DNA from: an uncultured Bacilli bacterium
GTDB lineage: Bacteria; Bacillota_I; Bacilli_A; RF39; UBA660
Assembly: GCA_934090935.1 (NCBI GenBank)
Contig: CAKOKD010000015.1
Coordinates: 1 to 12,010, forward strand
DNA: 12,010 nt
Direction of reading: 5' to 3'
The notes under the pieces were generated by a model. It was not told the origin of the DNA. It saw nothing but the letters and a program-made list of their open reading frames with translations, and ran no database searches. Positions 10,332 through 12,010 of the stretch are shown piece by piece (position 1 is the stretch's first letter; every line of letters begins with the position of its first letter). A program made the translations under genes and the position numbers.

Positions 10332-12010
10332 CTTTTCTCTCTCACTTTCTTTTGTAAACTTTTTGGATTATCGGTATAACACAAAGTTTCAAACCTTTTT
10401 TCATTTATTTTTAATAATCCTTTTTCCAAATCTTTTATATTTTGAACACTATAAATAAATCCGTTAAAATTATCTACACTGTAAGGACTAAAGCTTCTTT
10501 CAAAGCAAAACCAATATACATCTACTACCTGTGATAAATTAATGACTTCATTTTTAGGATCAAAGTCTGCAAATACAACACATTTTTCTGCTTTTTTTTC
10601 TATTAAATAATTATCTATATTTTTTTCAACATATTTAAATTTTACTCTGTGATCTTTTTTAAATTTATTTCTATCAGAAATTCCCCAAAAACTCCAGTAT
10701 CCAGCACTTTTTAATATTTGAGCAAGTTCAGATATCGTTATATTTTTTTCGATGCTTTCAATTTGAACATTTACTCTTTCATTATAACCAATTAAAACTT
10801 TAACACCTTTTTTTAACAGTTCTATTGATATAACTGCTAACATATTGGTATATTTACTCATACTATATGACATATCAAAGTAAAATGAAAGTGGTATATT
10901 GTCACCCTTTCCTTGTTCATAGTCATATCCATATTTATCAGTTAAAACCTTTGTTATTTGGTGCGTTTGCAAATGTATAATTACATCCTTAACTTCCCAT
11001 CTATAAAAACCATTTGCTTTTTCTGAAGAATTAGACCTAACATTCAAATCTGTATTACATTTACAAAATCTCTGATTTAAAAATTTTGTTATTAATGTTC
11101 TAATAACACTTTCAGGTATTTCTGTATACGATTCAGTATCTATTGAATAACCAGGTCCTCTATCCCTATTTTCAAATGATGGAAGCTCACCTAATTGATT
11201 TAAAAATTCATTTGTTTGTTCTGATAATTCGTATTTTTCTTCTTTTGATTCCTCTAATAATTCTTGCTTTTCGGGATTTATACGTTCTCGATGCAATTGT
11301 TCTGCTTTTCTTTTTCCAGTCTCTTCAATGCTTTTCTTTAAACCTTCTAATAGGTCTCTTTTTTGTTCAGTTGTAAATTCATTATTATTTATTATTTCTT
11401 CACTTATTTGTTCAATTTCTTCTTTACTATCTTCAATTTCATTTGAAGAGAAATCTTTTGTATCCATTTCTCTTTGTTGAGATTGGTTATCAGTTATTTC
11501 TTGTTTTTCAGATTGTTGTGATGATTCCTGATTTTGTTCGGAACTATTATTTTGAGAGTTTTTTTCTTGACTAGTTCCTTGTTGAGACTGACTGTCACTC
11601 ATCTCTTGCTCTTCATTTTGTTGAGTATCACTTGATTGTTCTAATGTTTCTTGATTTTGCTCGGAACTACTACTTTGAGAGTTTCTTTCTTGACTATCTC
11701 CTTGCTGAGGTTGACCATCACTCATCTCTTGCTCTTCATTTTGTTGTGAATCACTTGATTGTTCTGATGGTTCTTGATTTTGCTCAGAATTACTACTTTG
11801 AGAGTTCTTTCCTTGACTATCTCCTTGTTGAGATTGACTTTGTTGATCTTTACCGGTTCCTTGTTGAGACTCATTGCTTAGCTTTTGTTCATCAGTTTGT
11901 TGAGTATCACTTGATTGTTCTAATGGTTCTTGGTTTTGCTCAGAATTACTACTTTGAGAGTTCTTTCCTTGACTATCTCCTTGTTGAGATTGACTTTGTT
12001 GATCTTTACC
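10328..12010 (-). CDS. VWA-domain protein with long Gln/Ser-rich repeat region (partial, N-terminus outside window)
   Basis: The frame is open from the TGA at 10328 to the right edge of the window (560 codons visible), so the gene starts beyond 12010; the ATG at 11725 is inside the repeats and is not the start. The visible N-terminal part is hydrophilic Gln/Ser/Glu/Asn repeats (to about 11474), then a charged helical segment, then a C-terminal von Willebrand A domain with the MIDAS metal motif DMSYS (Asp codon at 10876-10874) in 'LSFYFDMSYSMSK', and a later 'VVFADFDP' that fits the third MIDAS loop. VWA proteins of this kind partner MoxR ATPases, here the next gene, joined by an ATGA overlap. 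No signal peptide can be judged. Confidence 0.88.
   Translation of the reverse strand, partial: GKDQQSQSQQGDSQGKNSQSSNSEQNQEPLEQSSDTQQTDEQKLSNESQQGTGKDQQSQSQQGDSQGKNSQSSNSEQNQEPSEQSSDSQQNEEQEMSDGQPQQGDSQERNSQSSSSEQNQETLEQSSDTQQNEEQEMSDSQSQQGTSQEKNSQNNSSEQNQESSQQSEKQEITDNQSQQREMDTKDFSSNEIEDSKEEIEQISEEIINNNEFTTEQKRDLLEGLKKSIEETGKRKAEQLHRERINPEKQELLEESKEEKYELSEQTNEFLNQLGELPSFENRDRGPGYSIDTESYTEIPESVIRTLITKFLNQRFCKCNTDLNVRSNSSEKANGFYRWEVKDVIIHLQTHQITKVLTDKYGYDYEQGKGDNIPLSFYFDMSYSMSKYTNMLAVISIELLKKGVKVLIGYNERVNVQIESIEKNITISELAQILKSAGYWSFWGISDRNKFKKDHRVKFKYVEKNIDNYLIEKKAEKCVVFADFDPKNEVINLSQVVDVYWFCFERSFSPYSVDNFNGFIYSVQNIKDLEKGLLKINEKRFETLCYTDNPKSLQKKVREKR
11474..12010 (-). repeat. In-frame tandem repeats coding Gln/Ser-rich units in the VWA gene
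   Basis: Four units are visible with the pattern G(D/T)SQxxNSQ-SSEQNQE-QSS: 11980-11825 (52 codons), 11824-11702 (41), 11701-11579 (41) and 11578-11474 (35, most diverged). The left 30 bp of the window (GKDQQSQSQQ) belong to a further unit. The first unit has an 11-codon insert containing GKDQQSQSQQ that the next ones lack, so unit length varies in frame. Copies near the window edge are most alike, which suggests recent expansion by slippage or unequal exchange. Confidence 0.88.

Noticed and set aside
10328..11725. The VWA gene starting at ATG 11725.
   Set aside because: The frame is open to the window edge through identical repeat units, and that ATG is in the middle of a unit with no ribosome site.
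11474..12010. CRISPR array suggested by regular repeats at the right edge.
   Set aside because: Repeats are in frame, code Gln/Ser-rich units of variable length, have no unique spacers and continue into the VWA gene.
1..12010. Mycoplasma-type genetic code because of the extreme AT content.
   Set aside because: Tryptophan is coded by TGG, and TGA serves as a normal stop at the ends of the VWA, MoxR and radical SAM genes.

Overview
This is a very AT-rich, low-GC Gram-positive (Firmicutes-like) window. It has strong GGAGG-type ribosome binding sites, sigma-A-like promoters, TGG-coded tryptophan (standard code) and a TnpV-family transposon gene, which points to Clostridia or a relative. I cannot name a species. 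It reads as an accessory, mobile region: almost every gene is cargo, and three copies of one intergenic sequence separate the cargo blocks.

Layout. (1) At 1-646 two + strand genes, one unknown and one tnpV, run into a hairpin terminator. (2) At 803-3546 a tight four-gene minus-strand operon encodes an Asn-rich protein with a hydrophobic C-terminus, an RNase Z-like metallo-beta-lactamase-fold protein, a NUDIX hydrolase and an abortive-infection (Abi_C-type) protein; it looks like a phage-defence cassette. (3) 3547-4095 is a gene-free spacer holding repeat copy A. (4) At 4096-6250 a second four-gene minus-strand operon encodes a Gfo/Idh/MocA oxidoreductase, a NUDIX hydrolase, a free-standing YqfO/CutA-like domain and a VOC protein. 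(5) 6251-6804 is a gene-free spacer holding repeat copy B. (6) At 6805-12010 lies a third minus-strand block: a VWA protein with a long Gln/Ser repeat tail (running off the window), a MoxR-type AAA+ ATPase and an ankyrin-repeat protein, joined by ATGA overlaps. An RlmN-like radical SAM protein follows under its own putative promoter.

Repeats. Copies A (3687-4068) and B (6431-6810) match at about 93% by hand alignment. A shorter copy C (about 656-770) lies beside tnpV. In all three, the minus-strand cargo is followed first by what looks like the last codons of a lost gene (ending in REYKFSAG and a stop, with mostly synonymous differences), then by a bidirectional hairpin terminator. Copies A and B also carry 11-12 bp tandem repeats that resemble recombinase arm sites. 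Each is preceded by a consensus + strand promoter 45-60 bp upstream, so each could make a short (about 80-100 nt) RNA with a variable 5' hairpin and a shared terminator. The whole looks like a serial array of cargo modules built on a common recombination or RNA scaffold. The mobilising recombinase is not in the window.
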